Assembly (NCBI RefSeq): GCF_004363725.1
Contig: NZ_SNZF01000007.1
Location: 1-64,000 of the forward strand
Reading direction: 5' to 3'
DNA: 64,000 nucleotides
DNA from: Aquamicrobium defluvii
GTDB taxonomy: Bacteria > Pseudomonadota > Alphaproteobacteria > Rhizobiales > Rhizobiaceae
The translations under genes were made by a program, and so were the position numbers. The notes beneath the pieces were generated by a model that worked only from the letters and a program-made list of their open reading frames with translations, was not told where the DNA came from and did not search any database. Below are positions 49,879 to 58,846 of this stretch, one piece after another (the first letter of the stretch is position 1; the number at the start of each line of letters is the position of its first letter).

Positions 49879-50910
49879 ATGAACGACAAGGTTTCCGTCA
49901 CCAATGAACGGCGCCTCACCATAGCGCGCGCCATGGCCGAGGCGATCGCGCAGGAAATGCGCGTCGACGAGCGCGTCTTCGTCATGGGCGAGGACATCGG
50001 CACGCTGGGCGGCGTGTTCGGCAACACGCGCGGCCTGGTCGAGGAGTTCGGCAAGCTGCGCGTGCGCGACACGCCCATTTCCGAAACGGGCTTCATCGGC
50101 GCGGCGGTGGGCGCGGCATCCGACGGCATGCGGCCGGTGGTCGAGCTGATGTTCGTCGATTTCTTCGGCGTGTGCATGGACGCCATCTACAATCTGATGG
50201 CCAAGAACACCTATTTCTCCGGCGGGTCCGTCAAGGTTCCGCTGGTGCTGATGACCTCGACCGGCGGCGGCTATTCGGATGCCGGCCAGCACTCGCAGTG
50301 CCTTTACGGCACCTTCGCCCATCTGCCGGGCATGAAGGTAGTGTCGCCTTCCAACGCCTATGACGCCAAGGGCATGATGACGGCGGCGATCCGCGACGAG
50401 AACCCGGTCATCTTCATGTACCACAAGGGCCTTCAGGGCATGGGCTGGCTGGGCACCGAGCCGGGCGCGACCGTGAATGTCCCTGAAGAGAGCTACGAAG
50501 TGCCCTTCGGCAAGGCGGCCGTGGTGCGCGAAGGCACGGACGTGACCATCGTGGGGCTCGCCATGGGCGTGCACAATGCGCTCAAGGCGGCCGATCTGCT
50601 GGCGAAGAAGGGTGTCAGCGCCGAGGTGGTCGACCTGCGCACGCTGGTGCCGCTCGACCGCGACACCGTGTTCAACTCGGTGAAGAAGACCGGCCGGCTG
50701 ATCGTCGTGGACGAGGACTATCACAGCTTCGGCGTTTCGGGAGAAATCATCGCCTCGGTGTGCGAGCGCGACGTCTCGGTGCTGAAGGCCGCGCCGCGCC
50801 GCGTCGCCTATCCCGACGTGCCGATCCCGTTCTCGCGGCCGATGGAGCAGTTCTGCCTGCCCAACCCCGACAAGATCGTCGCCGCATTCGACAGCATCGC
50901 GGGAGCCTGA
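49879..50910 (+). CDS. acoB: Acetoin dehydrogenase E1 component, beta subunit
   Basis: Partner E1 subunit, 343 residues. RVFVMGEDIGTLGGVFGNTR, RDTPISETGFIGAAVGAASD and VDLRTLVPLDRDTV are standard for the transketolase-like beta chain. The start at 49879 lies 49 bases after acoA. The N-terminal extension seen in the open frame back to 49729 overlaps acoA. With acoA it forms the alpha2-beta2 E1 heterotetramer. Confidence 0.9.
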   Translation: MNDKVSVTNERRLTIARAMAEAIAQEMRVDERVFVMGEDIGTLGGVFGNTRGLVEEFGKLRVRDTPISETGFIGAAVGAASDGMRPVVELMFVDFFGVCMDAIYNLMAKNTYFSGGSVKVPLVLMTSTGGGYSDAGQHSQCLYGTFAHLPGMKVVSPSNAYDAKGMMTAAIRDENPVIFMYHKGLQGMGWLGTEPGATVNVPEESYEVPFGKAAVVREGTDVTIVGLAMGVHNALKAADLLAKKGVSAEVVDLRTLVPLDRDTVFNSVKKTGRLIVVDEDYHSFGVSGEIIASVCERDVSVLKAAPRRVAYPDVPIPFSRPMEQFCLPNPDKIVAAFDSIAGA

Positions 50911-50912
50911 GC

Positions 50913-51146
50913 ATGGCAACGGACATCGTTATCGCCGACGACATGTGGGACGGCGACGAGCAGGCCGTGGTGACCAACTGGTTCGCCTCGGACGGGGCCG
51001 CGGTGGCGAAGGACATGCTGCTGGCCGAGATCATGGTGGCCAAGATCCAGTATGAGGTGAGGGCGCCGGCCGACGGCGTCCTCACCATCGCCAGCAAGGT
51101 CGACGACGTCGTCTCCAAAGGCGATGTCATAGGCAGGATCGGATAG
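50913..51146 (+). CDS. Stand-alone lipoyl domain protein (acetoin dehydrogenase E2, lipoyl part)
   Basis: Only 77 residues, one complete biotinyl/lipoyl fold. The modified lysine is Lys44 in EIMVAKIQYEV, and GDVIGRIG is the closing strand. In most acetoin dehydrogenases this domain is fused to the acyltransferase. Here it ends with its own TAG, four bases before the catalytic gene. The ATG at 50913 is two bases after the acoB stop. Confidence 0.88.
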   Translation: MATDIVIADDMWDGDEQAVVTNWFASDGAAVAKDMLLAEIMVAKIQYEVRAPADGVLTIASKVDDVVSKGDVIGRIG

Positions 51147-51150
51147 GGCC

Positions 51151-51855
51151 ATGACACAGACGCCATCCGATCCGCAGGGCCTCGCCGACCGCGTGGTGCC
51201 GCTGCGCGGGGCGCGCGCCATGATCGCGCAGAAGATGCGCAGCAGCCTGGGCGAGACGGCGCAGCTCACCCACCATGCCGATTGCTTCGCCGACGCCCTG
51301 CTGGCGCGCAAGGCGGCCTTGCAGAAGGATGGCGTCCGGGTCTCGGTCGAGGACCTGATCCTCGATGCCGTGGTGACGGCGCTTGCGCGCCATCCGCATA
51401 TGAACGGCACCCTGTCGGAAGGTGCGGTGCATCTTTCGGCGGCCGTTCACCTTGGCGTGGCGATCGCGCTGCCGGGAAACCTGCTGGTGGCCCCGGCCAT
51501 CTTCAACGCCGGGGCCATGGACCTCCAGTCGCGCGCCGCGGCCCGGCGCGACCTGGCCGAACGGGCAAGGACGAACAGGCTGACCGTGCCGGAAATGACG
51601 GGCGGCACGTTCACGGTCAGCAATCTCGGCCTGTCGCGCGTGCGCTACTTCACGCCCATCCTCAACACGCCGCAGATCGCCATACTCGGCATCGGACGCA
51701 TGGAGGAGGTCGCCTGCCGGGGCGAAGATGACGGGCCTGTATGGCGAACATCCATGGGATTGTCGCTCACCTTCGATCATCAGGCTGTTGACGGCGCGCC
51801 GGCGGCGGCGTTCCTGTCGGACCTGTGCGAGTCGATTGAGGCGCGGTCCGGGTAA
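51151..51855 (+). CDS. acoC: Acetoin dehydrogenase E2, catalytic acyltransferase domain
   Basis: 2-oxoacid dehydrogenase acyltransferase domain alone, 234 residues. The catalytic motif is His210 and Asp214 in LTFDHQAVDGAPAAAFL, and VPEMTGGTFTVSNLG is conserved. It lacks both a lipoyl domain and a peripheral-subunit-binding domain, so it must work with the separate lipoyl protein encoded just before. It should transfer acetyl from lipoate to CoA. The stop overlaps the lplA start (TAATG). No E3 gene lies in the operon. Confidence 0.87.
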   Translation: MTQTPSDPQGLADRVVPLRGARAMIAQKMRSSLGETAQLTHHADCFADALLARKAALQKDGVRVSVEDLILDAVVTALARHPHMNGTLSEGAVHLSAAVHLGVAIALPGNLLVAPAIFNAGAMDLQSRAAARRDLAERARTNRLTVPEMTGGTFTVSNLGLSRVRYFTPILNTPQIAILGIGRMEEVACRGEDDGPVWRTSMGLSLTFDHQAVDGAPAAAFLSDLCESIEARSG

Positions 51856-52643
51856 TGGCGAAGGAAAATCTGGCGCAGGGCGGGCCGGATGGGCGGGGCG
51901 TCCTGCTGCATCTGGCGTATGGCGAGGCGCTGGCGCGCGAGCGGGCGATGCTGGCGTCCGCCGACGGCAGCCCCGGCCTGACATGGAACCTGTGGCAGAC
52001 CGAACCCTGCATCGTTGTGCCGCGCAGCCATGTGAACCGTTCCGGTTTCGAAGCGGCGGTCGCGACCTCGGCCGCGCGCGGCTGGCCGGTCCACACCCGC
52101 GATACGGGCGGCGGCGCGGTGGTGCAGGGGGATGGCGTGGTCAATCTGTCGATGGTGTTTTCCATCGGCGCGGCCCTGCGCGACCGTATCGGCACCAGCT
52201 ACCGGATATTGTGCGAGCCGGTCATGACCATGCTGCGGCACCGGGGCATCCACGGCACCTACCGTGCCATTCCCGGCACCATGTGCGACGGCATCTACAA
52301 TATCGTTGTCGGCAACCGCAAGCTTGCCGGAACCGCGCAGCGCTGGCGCAGCCTCGGCCGCGAGCGGCCGGGCGAGCATGCCGTGCTGGCGCATCTGGCC
52401 ATGTTCGCAAGCCTCGACCATGTCGCGGCGGCCGAAGCCATCAACGCACTCTACGCCGACATGGGCGTCGAGGCCGGCATAGAGGCGTCCAGCCACATCA
52501 ACTGGGCCGAAATCGATACGCCGGCCGGGTGGCCGGCCGTGGGCGGGGTGGCGGTGGCAATGGCGCAGGAACTCGACAATGCCTGCCGCGCCCTCAGGCT
52601 GGGCGAGATGCTGGAGCAAGGCATCCGGTCGCAGAAGGTGTAA
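51855..52643 (+). CDS. lplA: Lipoate-protein ligase
   Basis: LplA/LipB-fold protein, 262 residues. VHTRDTGGGAVVQGDGVVNL carries the nucleotide/lipoate loop, and DGIYNIVVGNRKLAGTAQRW holds the catalytic lysine. It probably attaches lipoate, or transfers it, to the stand-alone lipoyl protein. The one-base overlap with acoC ties its expression to the complex. A general octanoyl-transfer role is possible but less likely given the context. Confidence 0.84.
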   Translation: MAKENLAQGGPDGRGVLLHLAYGEALARERAMLASADGSPGLTWNLWQTEPCIVVPRSHVNRSGFEAAVATSAARGWPVHTRDTGGGAVVQGDGVVNLSMVFSIGAALRDRIGTSYRILCEPVMTMLRHRGIHGTYRAIPGTMCDGIYNIVVGNRKLAGTAQRWRSLGRERPGEHAVLAHLAMFASLDHVAAAEAINALYADMGVEAGIEASSHINWAEIDTPAGWPAVGGVAVAMAQELDNACRALRLGEMLEQGIRSQKV

Positions 52644-52931
52644 CGGGCCGCTCCCGCCTGCTTCGCTGCCGGCTTCGGGAAACGGCAGCCCTGGCGCGGC
52701 TTCGCAGGCGACATTGGCCGGCTCGGCCGTTCCCCCCCGGCAGCCGCCGCCACCTTCGCATCCGGGCTTTTTGCGCATCCCGGCTTTTGGGGCCTGTTTC
52801 CGGTTCCGCAGGCGCCTGCGGTCATGCCGCGGTTTCCGTTTTTCCTGTCCTTGCGGAAGTGACGCGGCGGAATCCGTCTTGACAGCAATCGGCTACGCTG
52901 CAATTTGTTATAACAAGCAACAAGTCACAGA
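52644..52931. other. Intergenic region with direct repeat and promoter-like DNA
   Basis: A 14-bp direct repeat, GCATCCGGGCTTTT (52758-52771) and GCATCCCGGCTTTT (52775-52788), differs at one base with a period of 17. TTGACA at 52879-52884 could be a -35 element, but no good -10 lies 17 bases on. The palindrome at 52905-52916 is listed separately. Confidence 0.5.
52905..52916. promoter_or_regulatory. GntR-type operator candidate
   Basis: TTGTTATAACAA is a perfect 12-bp palindrome, 16 bases before the oxidoreductase start and inside likely promoter DNA. The TTGT...ACAA form is common for FCD-type GntR regulators, and such a regulator ends the operon at 59225-59944. Confidence 0.65.
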
Positions 52932-54230
52932 ATGGTCATGTCGAGCTACGACGTCGCAATCATTGGCGCAGGAATTGTCGGCTGCTCGGCAGCATGGGTG
53001 CTCAACAGGCGCGGCCTGCGGGTTGCCGTGCTGGAGAAGGGCCGTGTCGGCGGCGAGCAGTCGAGCCGGAATGCGGGCTTCATCCGCCAGCAGGGCCGCG
53101 ATCTGCGGGAAATCCCGATGGCACGGCGCGCGCTGGCGCTGTGGCGACAGATCAGCGCCGAGGTCGCGACCGATATCGGTTTCCGCGACGATGGTGTCCT
53201 CGCTCCCACATCCGATGCCGTACAGCTTGAAAAGATGCGCCGCTGGGCAGTGCTTGCCGCGCAAGCCGGGCTCCACTCGCGGGTGATCTCGCGGGAGGAG
53301 GTGTCGGCTTTCGTGCCGCGGCTGATTGGCGATTACGAGGGCGGTTTGTTCACGGCCGACGATGCCTGGGCCGAGCCCGACCTAGCCACCGAGGCGCTGG
53401 CCGACCTGGTACGGGCGCGCGGCGTTGTCGTCCATGAGCGTTGCGTTGCGAAGCGCATCGTCACGCAGGGCGCGCATGTCAGCGGCATCGAGACGGAGGC
53501 CGGCTTCATCGGGGCCGGGCGCGTGATCGTGACGGCGGGCGTGTGGGCCGCCGACCTTCTCGCCCCGTTCAGGGTTTCGCTTCCGCTCAACGATCTGCGC
53601 GTTTCGCTTGCCTGCACCGAACCCTTCGACCATGGGCTGACGCATCCGATCTGGCTGCCCGACGTGCTGGCGCGGCCGCGCAAGGATGGCGGGCTCACCA
53701 TCGGTCCGGGCACGGACGGGCCTTTCGATTTCGACATCAGCCCGCGCGGCATCAGGCTGGCGCCCCGCTTCGTGCCCGCGCTGCTGAAGCGGCCTTCCGG
53801 CGTGCGCATCAACCTTGGCCGTCATTTCATCGACGATCCGCGCCGGCGCAGCGCCTATCGCGGCGACGACGCATCGCGCTACGATGCGATCCGCGTGCCC
53901 GAGCCGGAACCGACCGCCGCCATCATAGACCGCTGCGTGGCCGCCTTGCGCCGGCGCTTCGGCTACGGTGCGGAACTGCGCATCGCGCGGCGCTGGGCGG
54001 GCCGCATCGACGTCACGCCCGATGCGCTGCCGGTCGTCGACCACCTGCCGCAGCATCCGGGCATCGTGCTGATCTCCGGCCTGAGCGGCCATGGCTTCGG
54101 CGCGGGCCCGGCGCTTGGCGAAATGGCGGCCGAACTTGCCGAGACCGGCGCCTGCTCCCTGCCGAGGGCGGATTTTTCGCTCGATCGTTTCGAGAAGAAA
54201 TACTTCCTGACTGCCGAGAGCGTGCTCTAG
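52932..54230 (+). CDS. FAD-dependent oxidoreductase (DAO family)
   Basis: D-amino-acid oxidase/sarcosine oxidase-like flavoprotein, 432 residues. The FAD loop IIGAGIVGCSAAWVLNRRG lies at about 10-28, EQSSRNAGFIRQQGR next, and GHGFGAGPALGEMAAEL at the C-terminus. It would oxidise a C-N bond of an amine or amino acid to an imine. There is no clear ribosome site; ATG 52932 or 52938 are both possible. It leads an operon with a Liv-type importer, a Rid protein and a GntR regulator, consistent with breakdown of an imported nitrogenous compound. Confidence 0.83.
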   Translation: MVMSSYDVAIIGAGIVGCSAAWVLNRRGLRVAVLEKGRVGGEQSSRNAGFIRQQGRDLREIPMARRALALWRQISAEVATDIGFRDDGVLAPTSDAVQLEKMRRWAVLAAQAGLHSRVISREEVSAFVPRLIGDYEGGLFTADDAWAEPDLATEALADLVRARGVVVHERCVAKRIVTQGAHVSGIETEAGFIGAGRVIVTAGVWAADLLAPFRVSLPLNDLRVSLACTEPFDHGLTHPIWLPDVLARPRKDGGLTIGPGTDGPFDFDISPRGIRLAPRFVPALLKRPSGVRINLGRHFIDDPRRRSAYRGDDASRYDAIRVPEPEPTAAIIDRCVAALRRRFGYGAELRIARRWAGRIDVTPDALPVVDHLPQHPGIVLISGLSGHGFGAGPALGEMAAELAETGACSLPRADFSLDRFEKKYFLTAESVL

Positions 54231-54297
54231 GCGCAGGCAACAAGAAGTCCGTAACGGACCGCACTGCCAGATATCGAACCCATGAGGGAACACTGAC

Positions 54298-55446
54298 ATG
54301 ATCAGACGATCCATTTTGAAGGCATTTGCCCTCTCAGCCATCTCGCTGCCGATGTTTCTGACGACACCGGCCGTTCAGGCGCAGGACGCGCAGACGGTCG
54401 ACATCGGCGTGCTTCTTTCCATGACCGGCAGCCTCGGCCGCGGCGGCAACAACGTCGTGCTCGGCATGCAGACGGCGCTGGAAGAAGTGAACGCGCTGTC
54501 GCCATCGCGGCAGTTCCGGCTCGTCATCGAGGACGACGAGTCCAGCCCGCAGGCCGCCATGGACGGCATCCGCAAGCTTGTCGACGTCGACAAGGTTCCG
54601 GTCGTGCTCGGAACGGTGGGCAGCGCCACCACCATTCCGACCGCGTCCTACTCCCTGTCGAAGAACATTGCCCATGTCGGCCTCACCGCCTCGTCGCCGG
54701 ACGTGCGTTCGCTCGGCAAGGGCTACTTCTCGATCATCGCCACCGACGAGGTGATGGGCGCGGCCCTGGCAAAGTTCGCCATGGAAGACACCGGCAAGAA
54801 GAAGGTCGGCATCATCGTGGCCAACGACGCCTATGGTGTGGGCCTTGCCAAACGCATGCAGGAAGCGGTCGCAGCCAATGGCGGCGAGGTGGTCTCCGAA
54901 GTCCGCTATGAGGCGGGCCAGCCGGACTACCGTGCCGAGTTGCAGCGCCTGTTCTCGCCCAGGCCCGAGATCGTGCTTGCGGTGAGCTGGGGCGACAATG
55001 CCCGCCTGCTGACCAAGCAAGCCCATGAACTGGGCCTCATGCAGACCGTGCAGGGCGCATGGTATCAGCCCTATCCGGCCGAGATCGTGAACGCCTGCAT
55101 CGCCGAGGCGTGCGAGGACGTGAAGGGGCTCGATATCGCTGCCGATCGCGGCGAACGCTTCCAGCAGCTCAGGGCCGCGCTCGAGACCCGTGTGGGCTCC
55201 GATGTGGTCATCGACTGGTTCATCGGCGTCGGCTACGATGCCGTATGGGTGACCGCGCTTGCCGTGGATCTGGCGAACTCCGCCGAACCCGCGGCCATTT
55301 CCGCCGCGCTGCCGAAGGCTTTCGAGATCTATCGCGGCGTCTCGGATGCGGACATGTCCGTCGATGCCGACGGAATCCAGCGCAATCAGGAGTATGGCAG
55401 CTTCGTCATCAAGGCCGGCAAGCTCGAACCCTATACGGCCAACTGA
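54298..55446 (+). CDS. Branched-chain-type ABC transporter substrate-binding protein
   Basis: Periplasmic binding protein, 382 residues. The signal peptide is LKAFALSAISLPMFLTTPAV with cleavage near VQA-QDA. VDIGVLLSMTGSLGRGG and VVLGTVGSATTIPTASYSLS follow the LivJ/HAAT pattern. A short GTCCGT-A-ACGGAC hairpin (54247-54259) lies between it and the oxidase gene. The ligand is probably the oxidase substrate. Confidence 0.86.
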   Translation: MIRRSILKAFALSAISLPMFLTTPAVQAQDAQTVDIGVLLSMTGSLGRGGNNVVLGMQTALEEVNALSPSRQFRLVIEDDESSPQAAMDGIRKLVDVDKVPVVLGTVGSATTIPTASYSLSKNIAHVGLTASSPDVRSLGKGYFSIIATDEVMGAALAKFAMEDTGKKKVGIIVANDAYGVGLAKRMQEAVAANGGEVVSEVRYEAGQPDYRAELQRLFSPRPEIVLAVSWGDNARLLTKQAHELGLMQTVQGAWYQPYPAEIVNACIAEACEDVKGLDIAADRGERFQQLRAALETRVGSDVVIDWFIGVGYDAVWVTALAVDLANSAEPAAISAALPKAFEIYRGVSDADMSVDADGIQRNQEYGSFVIKAGKLEPYTAN

Positions 55447-55451
55447 ACGGT

Positions 55452-55482
55452 TGCGGGCGGTCTTGCACAAAGGCCGCCCGCA
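55452..55482 (+). other. Hairpin after binding-protein gene
   Basis: TGCGGGCGG (55452-55460) pairs with CCGCCCGCA (55474-55482) across 13 bases, just past the binding-protein stop. It has no T-run. It mirrors the hairpin at 10568-10585 and may stabilise the binding-protein mRNA relative to permease mRNA. Confidence 0.5.
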
Positions 55483-55542
55483 CGGGACCTCCTGCACGGT
55501 GCCGGACGTACCGGGAAGACGTAACGGGAAAATGACGTCGAC

Positions 55543-56442
55543 ATGAATCTCACCCAGATACTCATCAATTCGCTGGTGCGCGCCAGCGAACTCGGGCTGA
55601 TCGCCATGGGCGTCACCCTGGTGTTCTCGCTGTTGCGGTTCGCCAATTTCGCGCATGGCGAGCTGGCCCTCATCGGCGCCTATCTCGCCTATGCCCTGTC
55701 GGCGGCGGGGCTCGACCTGTGGCTGGCCATTCCGCTTGGCGCGGTCGCCACCGGCTTCATCGCGGTCGCCATCGACAAGGCGCTGTTCGCCCGCGTGCGC
55801 ACCGCGCCGGGCCTTGTGCTGCTGGTCGCGTCCATGGGGCTTTCGCTGTTTCTCAAGAACGTCGTAGGCGCGATCTGGGGCACGAAATCCTACTCGTTCG
55901 AGGGCTCGCTGGCGCGCAGCTTCTCCTTTGCCGGCGGCTTCGTCACCTCCACGCAGGTGATCATCCTCGTCGTCAGCGTCATCGCCATGCTGTGCTTCCA
56001 CCTGTTGCTTTCCCACACGCGGCTGGGCCGGGCGATGCGCGCGCTGGCCGACGACAGCGAGCTGGCGCGGGCGCGGGGCATCCGCGTCGAGGCGATCATC
56101 TCGAAGGTCTGGTTCATTGTCGGCAGCTATGCAGCACTCGGCGGCGCGCTGATCGGGCTGGAAACGGTGATCTCGCTGGAGCTGGGCTACAGCGTCATCC
56201 TGCCCGCCTTCGCGGCGGCCGTGCTGGGCGGCATCGGTTCCGTGCATGGCGCGATGCTGGGCGCGCTGATCATCGGCCTGGCCGAGAACATCGTGCTGGC
56301 CATCGACTGGTCGTTCCTTCCGGCCACCTCCGGGCCGCTCTACATCGATACGGGCTACAAGCTGGCCGTCGCCTTCCTGGTGATGGTGGCGGTGCTCATC
56401 CTGCGGCCGCGCGGCCTCTTCCAGGGAACGAGTGGCGACTGA
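55543..56442 (+). CDS. livH: Branched-chain-type ABC transporter permease (LivH type)
   Basis: Inner-membrane permease, 299 residues. VTLVFSLLRFANFAHGELAL near 25-44 and AAVLGGIGSVHGAMLGALII near 225 are LivH signatures. It comes 96 bases after the binding-protein gene and overlaps livM at its stop codon. It is less similar to the copy at 28361 than expected for a recent duplicate, so the two importers are probably independent acquisitions. Confidence 0.9.
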   Translation: MNLTQILINSLVRASELGLIAMGVTLVFSLLRFANFAHGELALIGAYLAYALSAAGLDLWLAIPLGAVATGFIAVAIDKALFARVRTAPGLVLLVASMGLSLFLKNVVGAIWGTKSYSFEGSLARSFSFAGGFVTSTQVIILVVSVIAMLCFHLLLSHTRLGRAMRALADDSELARARGIRVEAIISKVWFIVGSYAALGGALIGLETVISLELGYSVILPAFAAAVLGGIGSVHGAMLGALIIGLAENIVLAIDWSFLPATSGPLYIDTGYKLAVAFLVMVAVLILRPRGLFQGTSGD

Positions 56443-57356
56443 TGACCGATATCGTTCTTTATTTCGCGACCATGATCGGCATCTACACGATTGCCGCCAT
56501 CGGCCTCAATTTCCAGTACGGCATCGCCGGGCTGATCAATTTCGGCGTCGTCGGCTTCTTCGCCATCGGCGCCTACACGTCCGGCCTGCTCACCCTTGCC
56601 GGCGCGCCGGTCTGGGCGGGCCTGCTCGCCGGCTCGCTAGTGGCCGGCATGGTCTCGGCGCTGATCGCGCTGCCGACACAGCGGCTCAACGTCCACTACT
56701 GGGCGATCACCACCGTGGGGCTGGCCGAGGTCATCCGGCTGATCCTGCTCAACGAGGACTGGCTGACGCGCGGCTCGTTCGGGCTGGTCGGCATACCGCG
56801 CCCGCTCGATGCCATTGTGCCGGCCGGATATCAGACGGCAGCCTTCTGCGCGCTGGTGTGGGCGCTGGCGGTCATCTGCTATCTGGCGTTGCGCCTGCTG
56901 GTGTCCTCGCCGTTCGGGCGCGTGCTCAAGGCGGTGCGCGAGGAGAACGATCTGGCCCTGTCCCTCGGCAAGCCCGTCTTCTCCATCAAGGTGCGGGCGC
57001 TTGCCATCGGCGGCCTGCTGATCGGGCTCGCAGGCGCGCTTTATGCGCATTACCTGACCTTCATTTCGCCGGCGGACTTCCTGCCAACGGTCACCATCAT
57101 CATGTGGGCCATGGTCATGATCGGAGGTCGCGGCAACCTTGCGGCCTCGGTCGTCGGCGTGGCGGTCGTCACCGTGTTCCTCAACAGCACGCGCTTCCTC
57201 AAGGACGTCATCGCGCTCGACCCGCAGATGATCGCCAGCCTGCGCATGGTGGTGATCGGCCTGCTGATCATGGCGATCGTGGTTTACCGCCCCGACGGCC
57301 TGTTCCCCGAACGCAAGAAGGAGTTCGCAGATGGCGACACCCCTGCTGGCCGTTGA
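56442..57356 (+). CDS. livM: Branched-chain-type ABC transporter permease (LivM type)
   Basis: Second permease, 304 residues. LNFQYGIAGLINFGVVGFFA, YWAITTVGLAEVIRLILLNE and SPFGRVLKAVREENDLALSL match LivM. ATG 56442 shares bases with the livH stop. The 3' end overlaps the ATPase by 26 bases, an unusually long overlap that points to tight coupling. Confidence 0.89.
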   Translation: MTDIVLYFATMIGIYTIAAIGLNFQYGIAGLINFGVVGFFAIGAYTSGLLTLAGAPVWAGLLAGSLVAGMVSALIALPTQRLNVHYWAITTVGLAEVIRLILLNEDWLTRGSFGLVGIPRPLDAIVPAGYQTAAFCALVWALAVICYLALRLLVSSPFGRVLKAVREENDLALSLGKPVFSIKVRALAIGGLLIGLAGALYAHYLTFISPADFLPTVTIIMWAMVMIGGRGNLAASVVGVAVVTVFLNSTRFLKDVIALDPQMIASLRMVVIGLLIMAIVVYRPDGLFPERKKEFADGDTPAGR

Positions 57357-58113
57357 GCGCCTGTCCAAGAGCTTTTCCGGCTTCCACGCGCTTCAGGACG
57401 TTTCGCTGGAGGTGGGGGAGGGCAGCATCGTGGGGCTGGTCGGCCCCAATGGCTGCGGCAAGTCCACGCTGTTCAACTGCGTCAGCGGCTTCCTGCCGTT
57501 CGACGCCGGGCAGGTCCGCTTCAGGGGCACGCCGGTCGGCGGCATGGCTCCCCACCGGATCGCGCGCCTCGGGCTGGTGCGCACCTTCCAGAACGGCCAT
57601 GCCACGAAACGCATGACGGTTCTGGAGAACATGCTGATGGCGGCTGGCGGCCAGACCGGCGAGCTGCCGTTGCAGGCGCTGTTGCGCCGTCCCGCGATCA
57701 GGATGCAGCAGACGGCTCTGCTCGGGCGGGCGCGCGAAATCCTCGAAACGCTGAAGCTGACGCGGGTCGCCAACGAATATGCCGGCAACCTGTCCGGTGG
57801 CCAGCAGAAGCTTCTGGCGCTTGGCCGCGCGGTGATGTGCGACGCGGATCTCATCATGCTGGACGAGCCGGCGGCCGGCGTGAACCCCACGCTGGTGCGC
57901 GAGTTCGTCTCCATGGTGCGCGATCTGCGCGACCGGTCGGGCAAGACCTTCCTGATCATCGAGCACGACATGAAGTTCATCAGCGGGGCCTGCGACCATG
58001 TGTTCGTGCTGAGCGCCGGCCGCAACCTTTCCTCCGGCACGCCGGCGCAGGTGCAGCGCGATCCGCGCGTGCTGGAGGTCTATCTGGGGAAGCGCCATGC
58101 AGCCGTTGCTTGA
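57331..58113 (+). CDS. livG: Branched-chain-type ABC transporter ATP-binding protein (LivG type)
   Basis: ATPase, 260 residues. Walker A GPNGCGKSTLFNCVSG, RLGLVRTFQNGHATKRMTVL, signature LSGGQQKLLALGRAV and Walker B IMLDEPAAGVNP are present. It starts inside livM and ends inside livF. The TFQN segment is the usual LivG marker. Confidence 0.9.
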   Translation: MATPLLAVERLSKSFSGFHALQDVSLEVGEGSIVGLVGPNGCGKSTLFNCVSGFLPFDAGQVRFRGTPVGGMAPHRIARLGLVRTFQNGHATKRMTVLENMLMAAGGQTGELPLQALLRRPAIRMQQTALLGRAREILETLKLTRVANEYAGNLSGGQQKLLALGRAVMCDADLIMLDEPAAGVNPTLVREFVSMVRDLRDRSGKTFLIIEHDMKFISGACDHVFVLSAGRNLSSGTPAQVQRDPRVLEVYLGKRHAAVA

Positions 58114-58846
58114 AGTCGCGAAGCTGCGCGCCGGATACGGTCCGGCCCAGGTGCTGCACGGGGTGGGCCTGTCCGTTTCGGCCGGCGAGATCGTGTCGAT
58201 CATCGGGCCGAACGGCTGCGGCAAGTCCACGCTGCTCAAATCGATCATGGGTTACGTGCCATGGTCGAAGGGGGAAATGCGCCTCGAAGGCCACAGCATC
58301 CTTGGCAGGCAGACGGAAGAGCTGGTCGGGCTCGGGCTGGGGTTCGTTCCCCAGCTTGCCAACACGTTCAAAGGCATGACAGTTCGCGAGAATCTGGAGC
58401 TGGGCGGCTATACGCTCGACCGGGCGGCGGTGTCGCGGCGCATCGAGGAACTGGTCGGCATTTTCCCCATACTGGCTCCACGCATGCGCCAGAAGGCGGG
58501 CACCATGAGCGGCGGCGAACGCCAGACCGTGGCGCTCGCTTCCGCGCTCATGGCGGGGCCCCGACTGCTGCTGCTCGACGAGCCGTCCGCCGGGCTGTCG
58601 CCCTCGGCCACTTCCGATATGTTCGCAAGCGTGAAGGAACTTCCCGCCAGGCTCGGCATCACCGTGCTGATGGTCGAGCAGGATGTCTATGGCGCGCTCG
58701 AAATCTCCGACCGCGGCTATGTGCTGGCCATGGGCCAGAACGAATTTTCCGGCTCCGCGGCCGATATCCTCAACGACCGCCGCATAGGCATCGCCTATCT
58801 CGGCATGGATCCCGACGAACACGAGGCTGGCAATGACGCGTCGTAA
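58097..58846 (+). CDS. livF: Branched-chain-type ABC transporter ATP-binding protein (LivF type)
   Basis: Second ATPase, 249 residues. Walker A GPNGCGKSTLLKSIMG, LGFVPQLANTFKGMTVRENL, signature MSGGERQTVALASAL and Walker B LLLLDEPSAGLSP are present. It overlaps both neighbours (17 bases with livG, 14 with the Rid gene), completing a five-part importer. Confidence 0.9.
   Translation: MQPLLEVAKLRAGYGPAQVLHGVGLSVSAGEIVSIIGPNGCGKSTLLKSIMGYVPWSKGEMRLEGHSILGRQTEELVGLGLGFVPQLANTFKGMTVRENLELGGYTLDRAAVSRRIEELVGIFPILAPRMRQKAGTMSGGERQTVALASALMAGPRLLLLDEPSAGLSPSATSDMFASVKELPARLGITVLMVEQDVYGALEISDRGYVLAMGQNEFSGSAADILNDRRIGIAYLGMDPDEHEAGNDAS

Noticed and set aside
54334..56247. 637-codon minus-strand frame across the binding protein and LivH
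   Set aside because: It is the shadow of two clear transporter genes.
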